A stretch of DNA of 43,194 nt, taken from an uncultured Mediterraneibacter sp. (GTDB lineage Bacteria; Bacillota; Clostridia; Lachnospirales; Lachnospiraceae). Of this stretch, positions 6,885 to 15,043 are shown in pieces; the stretch's first letter is position 1, and each line of letters starts with the position of its first letter. The stretch covers positions 1-43,194 of the forward strand of contig CALWFV010000028.1 of the NCBI GenBank assembly GCA_944377745.1, written 5' to 3'. The position numbers and the translations under genes are program-made. The notes beneath the pieces were generated by a model that worked only from the letters and a program-made list of their open reading frames with translations, searched no databases and was not told the DNA's origin.

Positions 6885-6907
6885 GAAACGCAGAGAAGCT
6901 GAAGGAT

Positions 6908-6950
6908 CCGGTCCGGGTTAGGGTTCACGACTGACCGCTGCCCGGATCGG
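6908..6950 (+). terminator. Possible terminator hairpin after the MATE gene
   Basis: CCGGTCCGGG (6908-6917) pairs with CCCGGATCGG (6941-6950) over a 23-base loop. The stem is strong but has no T run after it, so it is a weak terminator candidate. Confidence 0.35.
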
Positions 6951-6956
6951 GAGAGG

Positions 6957-6985
6957 TTGCAGGAACCCTGTAAACTATTTATAAT
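6957..6985 (+). promoter_or_regulatory. Promoter of the HAD phosphatase gene
   Basis: TTGCAG (6957-6962), a 17-base spacer and a perfect TATAAT (6980-6985), placing the transcription start about 35 bases before the gene. Confidence 0.75.
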
Positions 6986-7026
6986 GGGAATGTCACGGAA
7001 AAGTTTTTTGTTTGAGGAGACACACT

Positions 7027-7905
7027 ATGATAAAAGTGATAGCGAGTGATATGGACGGCACGCTTCTGGGGGATGATCATAAGATCGCTCCGGAGACGCT
7101 TTCTGCTGTGAAAGAGGCATGCGATGCCGGAATCCGTTTTATGATATGTACGGGAAGAAATTTCCCCGGAGCCATGAATGAACTGGAGGGCGCGGATCTG
7201 ACCTGTGACTATATCGTAGGGAGCGGCGCGGAGGTCCGGGATCCGCAGCAGCGGGTGGTAAGGACCACGTCCATCAGCATGGAGCTGTGCAGGGAAATCT
7301 ACGAGGCGGTCCGCAAGTATCCGATCTCCGTCACATTTTGCACGGACGGGGACGACTACCGGATCGGAACTGCGGAGGAAGTGGAGGAGAGCATTGTACG
7401 GCAGATTCAGATGTTCCACCTGAACCTGTGCCGGGATGAGCTGAAGGACACAGAGATCTATCAGCGAATGAAGCGGACCACGAGAAATGTGCCGGATCTT
7501 GATGAGCTTGAGAAGGCGGGAGTCCCTGTGTACAAGATCTTCCTGTTCTCCGTGGATGTGGAGATGCTGGATCAGATCAAAAAGGAACTGGAGCAGAACG
7601 ACGGCATCGCCGTGGCGTCTTCTTTTGAGACGAACCTGGAGATCACGGATGTGAAGGCGCAGAAGGGGCCGGTGCTCAAAGAGTATATCGAGTCGCTGGG
7701 GTACACCATGGATGAGGTCATGGCGCTGGGGGACAGCCTCAATGACTACTCTATGCTGTCCATGGATTTCGGCGCGACTGTGGCGATGGAGAACGCGGTG
7801 CCGGAGATCCGGAGAGTGGCAAAATATACGACAAAGTCCAATGGGGAATTCGGGGTCGCGTATGCGATCCGGGAACTTCTGAAATTACAGGGAGCGGTGA
7901 GATAA
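7027..7905 (+). CDS. Cof-type HAD-superfamily sugar/metabolite phosphatase
   Basis: A 292-residue cytoplasmic phosphatase of the HAD IIB (Cof) group. Motif I is SDMDGTLL with nucleophile Asp8 and acid/base Asp10, motif II is MICTGRN (Thr near residue 41), the motif III lysine lies in DVKAQKGPVLKEY, and motif IV is ALGDSLNDYSML. A C2-type cap occupies the middle. Such enzymes dephosphorylate sugar phosphates, nucleotides or flavin precursors, with broad specificity; the substrate is not predictable. The frame opens at TTG 7012, but GAGGAG at 7014-7019 sits seven bases before ATG 7027, which is the real start. The next gene follows after 77 bases and may be cotranscribed. Confidence 0.9.
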   Translation: MIKVIASDMDGTLLGDDHKIAPETLSAVKEACDAGIRFMICTGRNFPGAMNELEGADLTCDYIVGSGAEVRDPQQRVVRTTSISMELCREIYEAVRKYPISVTFCTDGDDYRIGTAEEVEESIVRQIQMFHLNLCRDELKDTEIYQRMKRTTRNVPDLDELEKAGVPVYKIFLFSVDVEMLDQIKKELEQNDGIAVASSFETNLEITDVKAQKGPVLKEYIESLGYTMDEVMALGDSLNDYSMLSMDFGATVAMENAVPEIRRVAKYTTKSNGEFGVAYAIRELLKLQGAVR

Positions 7906-7982
7906 GACGGATGAGATGATCCGGATGAGATAAGCCGGGCGAAATGAGCCGGAAGTCTATTATTATACTGGGAGGCGGAAAG

Positions 7983-8654
7983 ATGGGATATACGTATGTG
8001 ATGTCTGACATACACGGGATGGCGCATCTGCTGAAGGCGATGCTTAAAAAGATACGGTTCTCAGGGGAGGACCGGCTGTATATCCTCGGGGATATGATCG
8101 ACCGGGGACCGGACCCGGCGGGAGTCATGGATCTTGTGGCGGCCCATGAGAATATCACGGCGCTGCGCGGGAATCACGAGGATACGTTTGCCCAGTGGTA
8201 CGAGAGCACGCCTCCGGAGGAGCGGACAGGATATTTCTATAATACCTGGGATGTCCTCCAAAACGATCCGGTAAAGCGGGAAAGGATCCCAGAATATGTA
8301 TCGTGGATGAAACGGCTTCCTTTATATAAGAAAGTAAAGATGGATGGCAGCTGTTATCTCATGGCACATGCCTCCACGGAGGAGAGCATGCGGATGTGGA
8401 AGCGGAAAGACAATTTCCTCTGGGACACCTCATTTATTGAGCGGGGGACCGGAGTACCTGCATATATCTCCATCGTGGGACATGTCCCCACGTTTATCCT
8501 GCGGGGATATCCTGATGAGCCGGCGACGATCTGGCGCAGCCCCAACGGAAGGATCATCGACGTGGACTGCGGCGCGGCGTTCCCTTCCAGGGGAGGACGT
8601 CTGGGCTGTCTCTGTCTGGAGACCGGGGAAGAGTTTTACCAGATGGAGGCATGA
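7983..8654 (+). CDS. PPP-family metallophosphoesterase (ApaH/PrpA-like)
   Basis: A 223-residue calcineurin-like phosphoesterase. The two-metal motifs appear in order: SDIHG (residues 7-11), ILGDMIDRGPD, ALRGNHED, then single metal histidines in LMAHAS and SIVGHVP. This set is shared by bacterial serine/threonine protein phosphatases of the PrpA type and by diadenosine tetraphosphate hydrolases, and the sequence does not separate the two. The frame opens at ATG 7944, but GGAGG at 7971-7975 lies seven bases before ATG 7983, which also gives the compact family N-terminus. It follows the HAD phosphatase and precedes the LRR/VWA/MoxR genes in the same direction, possibly one transcript. Confidence 0.9.
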   Translation: MGYTYVMSDIHGMAHLLKAMLKKIRFSGEDRLYILGDMIDRGPDPAGVMDLVAAHENITALRGNHEDTFAQWYESTPPEERTGYFYNTWDVLQNDPVKRERIPEYVSWMKRLPLYKKVKMDGSCYLMAHASTEESMRMWKRKDNFLWDTSFIERGTGVPAYISIVGHVPTFILRGYPDEPATIWRSPNGRIIDVDCGAAFPSRGGRLGCLCLETGEEFYQMEA

Positions 8655-8740
8655 GGCTCGCCGCTGATACAGATTTGCTACACAATATCTGCGTGCTCAA
8701 TGTCTGCGGAGGCGGGAGCTGTGACCGGAAAGGAGAACAG

Positions 8741-9700
8741 ATGAAGATATACTACAGGGCGGGCGCGGATCGGACGGCGGAGATTCTGCGCTGTTTCGGA
8801 ACGGATCAGGAAGTGGTGCTTCCGGAGCGGATCGGGGAGAATACAGTGACGTCTGTGGCGGCCTATGCGTTTTCGGACCGGAAGACAGATGAGGAAGAGG
8901 ATGCTCTTGTGTACGAGACAGAGGACCACCGCATGTTCCGGGAGGGAGAGAGACTTCTCGCCGGGGAGGCGGTGGAGAGCGTGATCTTTCCGGATACGGT
9001 GGAGCGGATCGGCAGATATATCTTCTACGGCTGCAGGAATCTGAGGAAACTTGGGTTCTCGGACCGGCTGAAGGATATCGGGAGCGGCGCCTTCACCGGC
9101 TGCAGAAGTCTCTTCTGTCTGGATGTCAGGCTCACAGGGGGCAGGAAGACCTGCGTGAAGGAGATCCTGGGTGAGCTCTGGCAGAGGATCGACGTGACCT
9201 TCTATAGAGAAGGAAAGAAGGAGGCGTACCTTGTCTTCCCGGAGCACTACGAGGAGGCAGTGGAGAACACGCCGGCAAGGATCCTTTTCACCCAGCATCA
9301 CGGCTCGGGAAACAACTACCGGCAGTGCTTTTATGACAGGGAGACAGATTTCAGGAAATATGATTCGCTGTTCCCGGTGGCGAAGGCGCAGGAGAAGATC
9401 AGTGTGCTCGCGGATCTGGTCTTCGGCAGACTTCAGTATCCGGCGGATCTGACCCGGGAGGCGGAAGACGGATACGAGCAGTTTATCCGGGAACATGAGA
9501 AAGAGATCCTGGACTATCTGGTGGAGACCGGCGATATGGAAAAACTGAGAGAGATATCCGCCCGGGCTCTCTGGGAGAGGGAGGCGCTGGAGGCTGCCAT
9601 CGACCGTGCCTCTGAGAAAAGGCAGGGCGAGGCCCTGAGTTTCCTGATGAATGAGAAACACAGGTTTTTCCCCGGAGTGCGGAAAAAGTATGAACTGTAG
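8741..9700 (+). CDS. BspA-type leucine-rich-repeat protein without signal peptide
   Basis: 319 residues. The first half carries BspA-like (LRR_5) repeats: VVLPERIGENTVTSVAAYAF, VESVIFPDTVERIGRYIFYG, CRNLRKLGFSDRLKDIGSGA, FTGCRSLFCLDV. The second half is charged and helical. It has no signal peptide, membrane segment or sortase motif, so unlike most BspA proteins it should stay in the cytoplasm and probably acts as a binding scaffold. AAGGAG lies six bases before ATG 8741; the longer frame from 8651 overlaps the previous stop and lacks a ribosome site. The stop is nine bases from the next start, so it is clearly cotranscribed with the VWA-like gene and probably works with it and the MoxR-like ATPase. 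Precise function unknown. Confidence 0.8.
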   Translation: MKIYYRAGADRTAEILRCFGTDQEVVLPERIGENTVTSVAAYAFSDRKTDEEEDALVYETEDHRMFREGERLLAGEAVESVIFPDTVERIGRYIFYGCRNLRKLGFSDRLKDIGSGAFTGCRSLFCLDVRLTGGRKTCVKEILGELWQRIDVTFYREGKKEAYLVFPEHYEEAVENTPARILFTQHHGSGNNYRQCFYDRETDFRKYDSLFPVAKAQEKISVLADLVFGRLQYPADLTREAEDGYEQFIREHEKEILDYLVETGDMEKLREISARALWEREALEAAIDRASEKRQGEALSFLMNEKHRFFPGVRKKYEL

Positions 9701-9709
9701 GAGAAGAGG

Positions 9710-11056
9710 ATGGAGCCATCTAAGAGAGACAGAGTGGAAAAGTCAATAGAGGAGAGCAGGGAAGCCGCGGAGGGCGCGGCGGAGAGGCTGAAGTCCATCG
9801 GGGCGCAGATCCTTGCCGCGGCGAGGGATGAACTGTATTTTTCCATGCGGTTCATGGACGTGGCGCTGAGCAGCTTTGTGTATGAGATGGACGCTGCGGT
9901 GCACCCTTTCGGGACGGACGGCAGGCGGATCTGTTTCCATCCTCAGGAGCTGGGAGGACTTCTGAGAGAGAACCGGATTCTCGTGAACCGGGGGTATCTC
10001 CACATGGTATTCCACTGTGTGTTCCGCCATCTGCAGAAACAGGGGGCGGACGGGAGGTACTGGGATCTGAGCTGTGATATCGCGGCGGAGCATCTCATCG
10101 ACGGATGCGACCTGCGGCCGGTGCGGTTTTCCAGAAGTCTTCTGAGAAGGGAGACATACCGGAAACTGGAGGCTGCCGAGAAGGTGCTCAATGCGGAAAG
10201 GATCTGCCGGCGGCTGAAGGAATGGGAACTTTCGGAGAAGGAACTGGCGGCGCTGGAAGCGGAATTTTACGTGGACGACCACCGGTACTGGGAGAACCAT
10301 ATGCCGGATAAAAAGCCGGACCCGGATCTGAACCGGAAGTGGAAAGAGATCGACGAGAAGATGGAGACGGATCTGGAGACGTTTTCAAAAGAGGCGTCGG
10401 AGCAGAGCGGAGACCTTCTGGGTGAGCTGAAGGTGGAAAACCGGGAGAAGCATGATTACCGGGAGTTCCTGCGGAAGTTTGCCGTGTTCCGGGAGGAGAT
10501 GGGCGTGGATCCGGACACTTTTGACTATGGATTTTATTCCTACGGGCTTTCTCTTTACGGGAACATGCCCCTGATCGAACCTCAGGAGACCCGGGAGGTT
10601 AAGAAGATCACGGATTTCGTGGTGGTGATCGACACGTCCATGTCCTGCTCGGGAGAACTGGTCCGCCGGTTCCTGGAGGAGACCTACAGCGTCCTGGCGG
10701 AGAGCGGAAGTTTCTTCCGGAAGGTGAACATCCATATCATCCAGTGCGATGAGAAGGTGCATGCGGATGTGAAGATCACCTGCCGGGAGGAACTGGAGGA
10801 ATATATGGAGCATTTCAGCCTGTACGGGGAGGGCGGCACGGATTTCCGCCCGGCTTTTGTCCGGGTGGATGAGCTGGTCCGGGCAGGAGAGTTTGACGAC
10901 CTGAAGGGGCTGATCTATTTTACCGATGGCTACGGGATCTATCCGCAGCGGATGCCGGCTTACCGCACGGCGTTCGTGTTCCTGGAGGAGGATTACCGGG
11001 ATGCGGAGGTGCCGTCCTGGGCGATCAGGCTGATCCTCCGGGAGGAGGACCTGTGA
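9710..11056 (+). CDS. VWA-like protein with DUF2201-type metallopeptidase domain
   Basis: 448 residues. The N-terminal half looks like the putative metallopeptidase domain of the DUF2201 family: His98, His102 and His107 in HMVFHCVFRHL, followed by YWDLSCDIAAEHLID. The C-terminal part is a VWA-like domain: DFVVVIDTSMSCSGE supplies the MIDAS DxSxS with Asp308, with the Thr of GGTDFRP and the Asp of IYFTDGYG downstream. VWA proteins of this kind partner with MoxR-type AAA ATPases, which fits the next gene. The stop-to-start distance from the LRR gene is nine bases with AGGA before the ATG. Substrates of these pairs are mostly unknown; chaperone-like or cofactor-insertion roles are known for relatives such as RavA-ViaA and CoxD-CoxE. 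Cytoplasmic. Confidence 0.85.
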   Translation: MEPSKRDRVEKSIEESREAAEGAAERLKSIGAQILAAARDELYFSMRFMDVALSSFVYEMDAAVHPFGTDGRRICFHPQELGGLLRENRILVNRGYLHMVFHCVFRHLQKQGADGRYWDLSCDIAAEHLIDGCDLRPVRFSRSLLRRETYRKLEAAEKVLNAERICRRLKEWELSEKELAALEAEFYVDDHRYWENHMPDKKPDPDLNRKWKEIDEKMETDLETFSKEASEQSGDLLGELKVENREKHDYREFLRKFAVFREEMGVDPDTFDYGFYSYGLSLYGNMPLIEPQETREVKKITDFVVVIDTSMSCSGELVRRFLEETYSVLAESGSFFRKVNIHIIQCDEKVHADVKITCREELEEYMEHFSLYGEGGTDFRPAFVRVDELVRAGEFDDLKGLIYFTDGYGIYPQRMPAYRTAFVFLEEDYRDAEVPSWAIRLILREEDL

Positions 11057-11199
11057 GCGGTCGGAGCGGTTGAAAGCTGACAGGCAGATCCCGGACAGAA
11101 CAGATCCGGTTCGGGCAAACTCGGTCCGGACATAAGCTGGCTGAAATTCGGCCCGGTTGAAATATATTTGGAAATAACGAGTCAAAAAGGAGAAGACGG

Positions 11200-12711
11200 T
11201 TGGATATAAAGCGCGCAAAACAGGAGATCAAGAATACCATCGAGGCATATCTCGCAAAGGATGCATTCGGAGAATACCGGATCCCGTCGATCCGGCAGCG
11301 ACCGGTGCTCCTGATGGGACCGCCGGGGATCGGAAAGACGCAGATCATGGAGCAGATCTCAAAGGAGATGGAGATCGCTCTTGTGGCATACACCATCACC
11401 CATCACACGAGACAGAGCGCAGTGGGTCTTCCATTTATTCAGGAGAAGACTTACGGAGGGCAGACATTCTCTGTGACGGAGTACACCATGAGCGAGATCA
11501 TCGCCTCAGTCTATGAGAAGATGGAGCAGACCGGCATCCGGGAGGGGATCCTCTTTCTGGATGAGATCAACTGTGTTTCCGAGACGCTGGCGCCCACCAT
11601 GCTCCAGTTCCTTCAGGGGAAGACATTCGGAAACCAGAAGCTGCCCGAGGGGTGGATCATCGTGGCCGCGGGCAATCCGCCGGAGTATAACAAATCCGTC
11701 AGGGAGTTTGATGTGGTGACCCTGGACCGGCTGAAACGGATCGATGTGGAACCGGACTTCCCGGCGTGGAAGGAATATGCCTACAGGCAGGGGATCCACC
11801 CGGCCGTGATCTCCTATCTGGAGCTGAGAAAAGAGAATTTCTGCCGGATCGAGAACACGGTGGATGGAAAGCGGTTTGCTACGGCAAGGGGATGGGAGGA
11901 CCTGTCCCAGCTGATCCAGGTCTATGAGGATCTGGGGAAGACGGTGGACCGGGACGTGGTGTACCAGTATATCCAGCACCGCACCGCGGCAAAAGACTTT
12001 GCAAACTATCTGGAACTCTACTATAAATATAAGCAGGACTATCAGGTGGAGGATATCCTGAACGGGCAGTGGAGCAAAACTGCTGTGGAGAAGGTGAAGG
12101 CGGCGCCCTTTGACGAGCATCTGAGTGTCATCAGCCTGCTGAACGGAAGGCTGTCCGAGCTGTTTACCGAGTGTTACCGGATGGACTCCTGTGTGTCCAA
12201 GCTGTATGAGTATCTGATCTGTTACCGGGAAAATCAGAGCACCATGCTGATGGATGACGTGCGCAGGCTGGCGGAAGCGGATCTGGAGGAGCAGAGGAAG
12301 GCGGAACTTCTGCCCCGGGAGCAGGAGCGGACCATGCTCCGGGTGATAGAACTGCTGGAGAAATTCTCCCGTGAACTGAAAGGGGAGATCTTTATCGGGG
12401 ACAGCGCCTTTGACGAGGTGCGGGCAATGTTCGCCCGGGAGACCGACGAGCTGGAAAAGATGACGTCCCACGTCTCAGAGGTTCTTGAGAACGTTTTCCG
12501 TTTCCTGGAGGAGGCTTTCGGGGAGAGCCAGGAGATGGTGGCTTTCGTGACCGAGCTGAACGCCAACTATTACAGCACCTGGTTTATCAAAGAGAACGGC
12601 TGCGACCTGTATTACCGTTACAATAAGGGACTGCTATTTGACGAGCGGCAGCAGGATATCCTGCGTCAGATGGACGAGGCAGAGGAAATGCTGAACACAG
12701 GAATCCGATGA
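11200..12711 (+). CDS. MoxR-like AAA+ ATPase
   Basis: 503 residues. The AAA core is N-terminal: Walker A GPPGIGKT (residues 40-47), a sensor and pore-loop region with TRQSAVGLPFI, Walker B LFLDEIN with Asp121-Glu122, sensor 1 in IIVAAGNPPEYN, and the arginine-finger region TLDRLKRIDVEPDF. The C-terminal 230 residues are helical and lack a known domain. AAGGAG at 11187-11192 lies seven bases before a TTG start at 11200; no ATG is near, so TTG is the probable start. The 143-base gap after the VWA gene has no gene and only C/G-rich short repeats. The ATPase should drive remodelling of a client protein recognised by the VWA partner. Confidence 0.88.
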   Translation: MDIKRAKQEIKNTIEAYLAKDAFGEYRIPSIRQRPVLLMGPPGIGKTQIMEQISKEMEIALVAYTITHHTRQSAVGLPFIQEKTYGGQTFSVTEYTMSEIIASVYEKMEQTGIREGILFLDEINCVSETLAPTMLQFLQGKTFGNQKLPEGWIIVAAGNPPEYNKSVREFDVVTLDRLKRIDVEPDFPAWKEYAYRQGIHPAVISYLELRKENFCRIENTVDGKRFATARGWEDLSQLIQVYEDLGKTVDRDVVYQYIQHRTAAKDFANYLELYYKYKQDYQVEDILNGQWSKTAVEKVKAAPFDEHLSVISLLNGRLSELFTECYRMDSCVSKLYEYLICYRENQSTMLMDDVRRLAEADLEEQRKAELLPREQERTMLRVIELLEKFSRELKGEIFIGDSAFDEVRAMFARETDELEKMTSHVSEVLENVFRFLEEAFGESQEMVAFVTELNANYYSTWFIKENGCDLYYRYNKGLLFDERQQDILRQMDEAEEMLNTGIR

Positions 12712-12777
12712 CAGCGAATACAGGGATCCGGTGACACTTACTTTTTTTCCAGGGGATTCTATGCTAAAATAATACCG

Positions 12778-12804
12778 TTGACACATAAGTATTACAGATA
12801 TGAT
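12778..12804 (+). promoter_or_regulatory. Possible promoter of the LUD-domain gene
   Basis: TTGACA at 12778-12783 is perfect, but the best -10 match, TATGAT at 12799-12804, is only 15 bases away. The promoter position is plausible and the spacing is not ideal. Confidence 0.4.
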
Positions 12805-12839
12805 GAGAAAATGTCTGACTATGGAAAGAAGGAAAGAAC

Positions 12840-13475
12840 ATGGATGTAAGGAAAATGAGAAATGAAGCTCTCGGGAAACGCGTGGTAAAAGCCCTGGAAT
12901 CCAGAAACATGGAGGCCTATTATGCAAAGACGAAAGAAGAGGCGGTAAAAAAGGCGCTGGAGCTGATCCCGGAGGGCAGTACCATCAATATGGGCGGTTC
13001 CGCTTCTGTCAGGGAAGTGGGACTGATCGACGCGGTCTGTTCCGGAAACTATGTGTTCTATGACAGGGATAAAGCCGAGACTCCGGAAGAAAAGCAGGAG
13101 ATCGCTCTGAAGGCGTTTACCTGCGACTGGTTCCTTGGCAGCGTCAACGCCATGAGCGAGGACGGTGTGTTTGTCAATATCGACGGAAACGCCAACCGGG
13201 TGGCTGCTTACGCTTTCGGACCGAAGAACGTTCTGCTCATCGTCGGGATGAACAAGATTGTGAAGACGGAAGAGGACGCCATGCACCGGGCAAGGAACGA
13301 GGCTGCTCCGATCAACACGCAGAGATTCGGGATCGACACGCCGTGCGTAAAGAACGGGAGCTGCTTTGACTGCAAGAGCCCGGACTGCATCTGCTGTCAG
13401 ATCATGATCACCAGGTTCAGCAGGATCCCGAAGCGGTTCAAGATCATCCTTGTGGATGAGGAGCTTGGCTTTTAA
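12840..13475 (+). CDS. LUD-domain (LutC/YkgG-like) protein
   Basis: A 211-residue single-domain LUD protein. Conserved segments include VVKALESRNMEAYYAKTKEE, the glycine-rich GSTINMGGSASVREVGL, and the CDWFLGSVNAMSEDG and NRVAAYAFGPKNVLLIVGMNK stretches typical of the family. LutC/LutB relatives take part in lactate oxidation with iron-sulfur partners, but no lutA or lutB gene is nearby and stand-alone Firmicute copies have no assigned role. The C-terminus has a Cys-rich segment (CVKNGSCFDCKSPDCICCQ) that could bind a metal or cluster. The purine-rich GAAGGAAAG lies four to nine bases before ATG 12840. It is likely a single-gene transcript or cotranscribed with the following sortase gene. Confidence 0.85.
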   Translation: MDVRKMRNEALGKRVVKALESRNMEAYYAKTKEEAVKKALELIPEGSTINMGGSASVREVGLIDAVCSGNYVFYDRDKAETPEEKQEIALKAFTCDWFLGSVNAMSEDGVFVNIDGNANRVAAYAFGPKNVLLIVGMNKIVKTEEDAMHRARNEAAPINTQRFGIDTPCVKNGSCFDCKSPDCICCQIMITRFSRIPKRFKIILVDEELGF

Positions 13476-13516
13476 GGTCCGGACTATAATTGAGAAAAAT
13501 TGGAAGGAAAAGAAGA

Positions 13517-14407
13517 ATGGACAGAGAAGAAAAGAAGACTGTGGAGAAGAAAAGAATCCGGCACGCGCGCCGCAGGAAAAGGATAAAGAGGGCGAGGAAC
13601 AGCGAAAATCATCTGCAGAATAACATTGCCGGCGAAAAGGAAAAGGCTGGAGCGAAACAGCGTCAGAGGAGGAATGCGTTTAACATTGGATCCACTGCGG
13701 TGTTGATTGCTGCGGTCTGCGTGTTTGTGTTTGCGCTGTATCAGCTTGTCATGATATTGTTTCCCTATTATTTTGGAGGAAAAGAGTATGATGAACTTAA
13801 AGATCTTGCTATCACGGCAGACGAGGATGGAGAAGGGTTCAGCGTCAACTTTGACGAGCTTCTGAAAGAAAACCAGGATACGGTTGCGTGGATTCGGTTC
13901 GACGAACCGTCCATCATAAGCTACCCGGTCGTGAAAAGCACGGACAATGAAGATTACCTGACAAAGACATTTTCAGATAATGACAACAAACTTGGGGCGA
14001 TCTTCATGGATATGCGGAACAACCCGGATTTTCTGGATATGAACACTTTTATCTACGGTCACAATATGAAGCTCGGGGGAGAGATGTTCTCCCAGCTTAC
14101 AGAATATGAGAACGAAGAGTTTTGTGAGGAGCATCCGTATTTCTATATTTATACGCCGGACGGCAAGGTCAGGACGTACACCATTTTTTCGGCAGGCGTC
14201 GTGAAGGATACTGCCGAGAACTATGAAATCTCCTATCAGACAGATGAGGATTTTGAAAATTATATCAATACATGCAGAGAATCGTCGAATTATACAGTGG
14301 ATGTGGAAGTGAACGCGCAGTCAAAGATCGTCAGTCTGTCCACCTGCACCAATGTGCAGGATGATGAGCGTTTCCTTGTACAGGGCGTTCTGACAGCGGA
14401 GGACTGA
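13517..14407 (+). CDS. srtB: Class B sortase
   Basis: 296 residues. A very basic cytoplasmic N-terminus (about 50 residues, many Lys/Arg) precedes one membrane helix (about 56-82, VLIAAVCVFVFALYQLVMIL) and the extracellular sortase domain. Catalytic residues are His182 (IYGHNM), Cys277 (SLSTCTN) and Arg285 (DDERFLV). The helix-rich insertion before the last strands is typical of class B enzymes, which anchor haem-uptake proteins or build pili by transpeptidation to the cell wall. The frame opens at TTG 13490; GGAAGG at 13502-13507, nine bases before ATG 13517, favours the latter. No sortase substrate is encoded in the window, so this may be a housekeeping copy. Confidence 0.9.
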   Translation: MDREEKKTVEKKRIRHARRRKRIKRARNSENHLQNNIAGEKEKAGAKQRQRRNAFNIGSTAVLIAAVCVFVFALYQLVMILFPYYFGGKEYDELKDLAITADEDGEGFSVNFDELLKENQDTVAWIRFDEPSIISYPVVKSTDNEDYLTKTFSDNDNKLGAIFMDMRNNPDFLDMNTFIYGHNMKLGGEMFSQLTEYENEEFCEEHPYFYIYTPDGKVRTYTIFSAGVVKDTAENYEISYQTDEDFENYINTCRESSNYTVDVEVNAQSKIVSLSTCTNVQDDERFLVQGVLTAED

Positions 14408-14426
14408 CCGGAAAGGAGCTGGAACT

Positions 14427-14615
14427 ATGGCAGACAGATTTGACGTCGGGGATGTCATCAGGATGAAGAAACCCCATCCCTGCGGGAGCCATGAGTGGGA
14501 AGTGCTCCGTGTGGGAGCGGACTTTCGGCTCAAGTGCATGGGCTGCGGACACCAGATCATGGTGCCTAGGAAACTGGTTGAAAAAAATACGAGGCAGATC
14601 ACAAAAAAAGCTTGA
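14427..14615 (+). CDS. DUF951-family small zinc-ribbon-like protein
   Basis: 62 residues matching DUF951: DVGDVIRMKKPHPCGSHEWE, VLRVGADFRLKCMGCGHQIM, VPRKLVEKN. The Cys residues (PCG and KCMGC) could bind zinc, and the fold is probably a small beta-barrel. Members of this family commonly sit just upstream of rpsF in Firmicutes, as here. Function is unknown. AAGGAG lies eight bases before ATG 14427, twenty bases after the sortase stop, so it may be cotranscribed with srtB. Confidence 0.9.
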   Translation: MADRFDVGDVIRMKKPHPCGSHEWEVLRVGADFRLKCMGCGHQIMVPRKLVEKNTRQITKKA

Positions 14616-14640
14616 AATCCGGCGAACCTTATGTTATCAT
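14612..14640 (+). promoter_or_regulatory. Promoter of the rpsF-ssb-rpsR operon
   Basis: TTGAAA (14612-14617), a 17-base spacer ending in TG-T, and TATCAT (14635-14640). The -35 box overlaps the last bases of the DUF951 gene. The transcript would start near 14647. Confidence 0.8.
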
Positions 14641-14646
14641 GAATAA

Positions 14647-14739
14647 CCGTGACATACTGTTGGATTTATCCCGCGGTGATCAAAATTCCTTGCTCCCGGA
14701 AGGAAGCCGGGGGCCAGAGACCATAAGGAGGTGCAGAGC
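14647..14739 (+). promoter_or_regulatory. Candidate S6:S18 ribosomal protein leader
   Basis: The leader contains a stable hairpin, CTCCCGG (14693-14699), loop AAGGAAG, CCGGGGG (14707-14713), shortly before the rpsF ribosome site. Many bacterial rpsF operons carry a leader bound by the S6:S18 complex for feedback control, with a conserved C/G-rich stem and bulge. Position and stem agree; the detailed motif was not verified. Confidence 0.5.
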
Positions 14740-15027
14740 ATGAACAAGTATGAATTAGCTGTTGTTGTAAGCGCAAAACTCGAAGACGAAGCGAGAGCGG
14801 ATGTAATCGAGAAAGTAAAAGCACTTGTTACACGTTTCGGCGGCAACGTGACAGACGTGGATGAGTGGGGCAAGAGAAGATTCGCTTACGAGATCCAGAA
14901 GATGAAAGAAGGATATTACTACTTTGTTCACTTCGAGGCTGATGCTACAGTTCCGGGAGAAGTGGAACAGCGTATCCGCATTATGGACAACGTACTCAGA
15001 TATTTATGCGTGAAACAGGAAGCATAA
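14740..15027 (+). CDS. rpsF: 30S ribosomal protein S6
   Basis: 95 residues, the standard length of bacterial S6. The sequence starts MNKYELAVVVSAKLEDEARA and contains the conserved DEWGKRRFAYEIQKMKEGYYY segment (about residues 43-63) and RIMDNVLRYLCV at the end. S6 binds 16S rRNA in the small-subunit platform together with S18. AAGGAGG at 14725-14731 is eight bases before ATG 14740; a GTG at 14731 in the same frame overlaps the ribosome site and is not used. It is the first gene of the rpsF-ssb-rpsR operon, with ssb starting 16 bases after its stop. Confidence 0.97.
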   Translation: MNKYELAVVVSAKLEDEARADVIEKVKALVTRFGGNVTDVDEWGKRRFAYEIQKMKEGYYYFVHFEADATVPGEVEQRIRIMDNVLRYLCVKQEA

Positions 15028-15043
15028 GCGGAAAGAGGTATAT

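Noticed and set aside
8678-9661. 327-codon frame antisense to the LRR gene, and similar long antisense frames at 10385-11218, 11506-12471, 20156-21181 and 32725-33747
   Set aside because: These mirror the codon bias of the real genes, have no ribosome sites or recognisable domains, and overlap genes with clear family motifs.
14641-14739. rpsF leader as a metabolite riboswitch
   Set aside because: A ribosomal-protein leader explains the hairpin and its position; no metabolite aptamer motif is visible.
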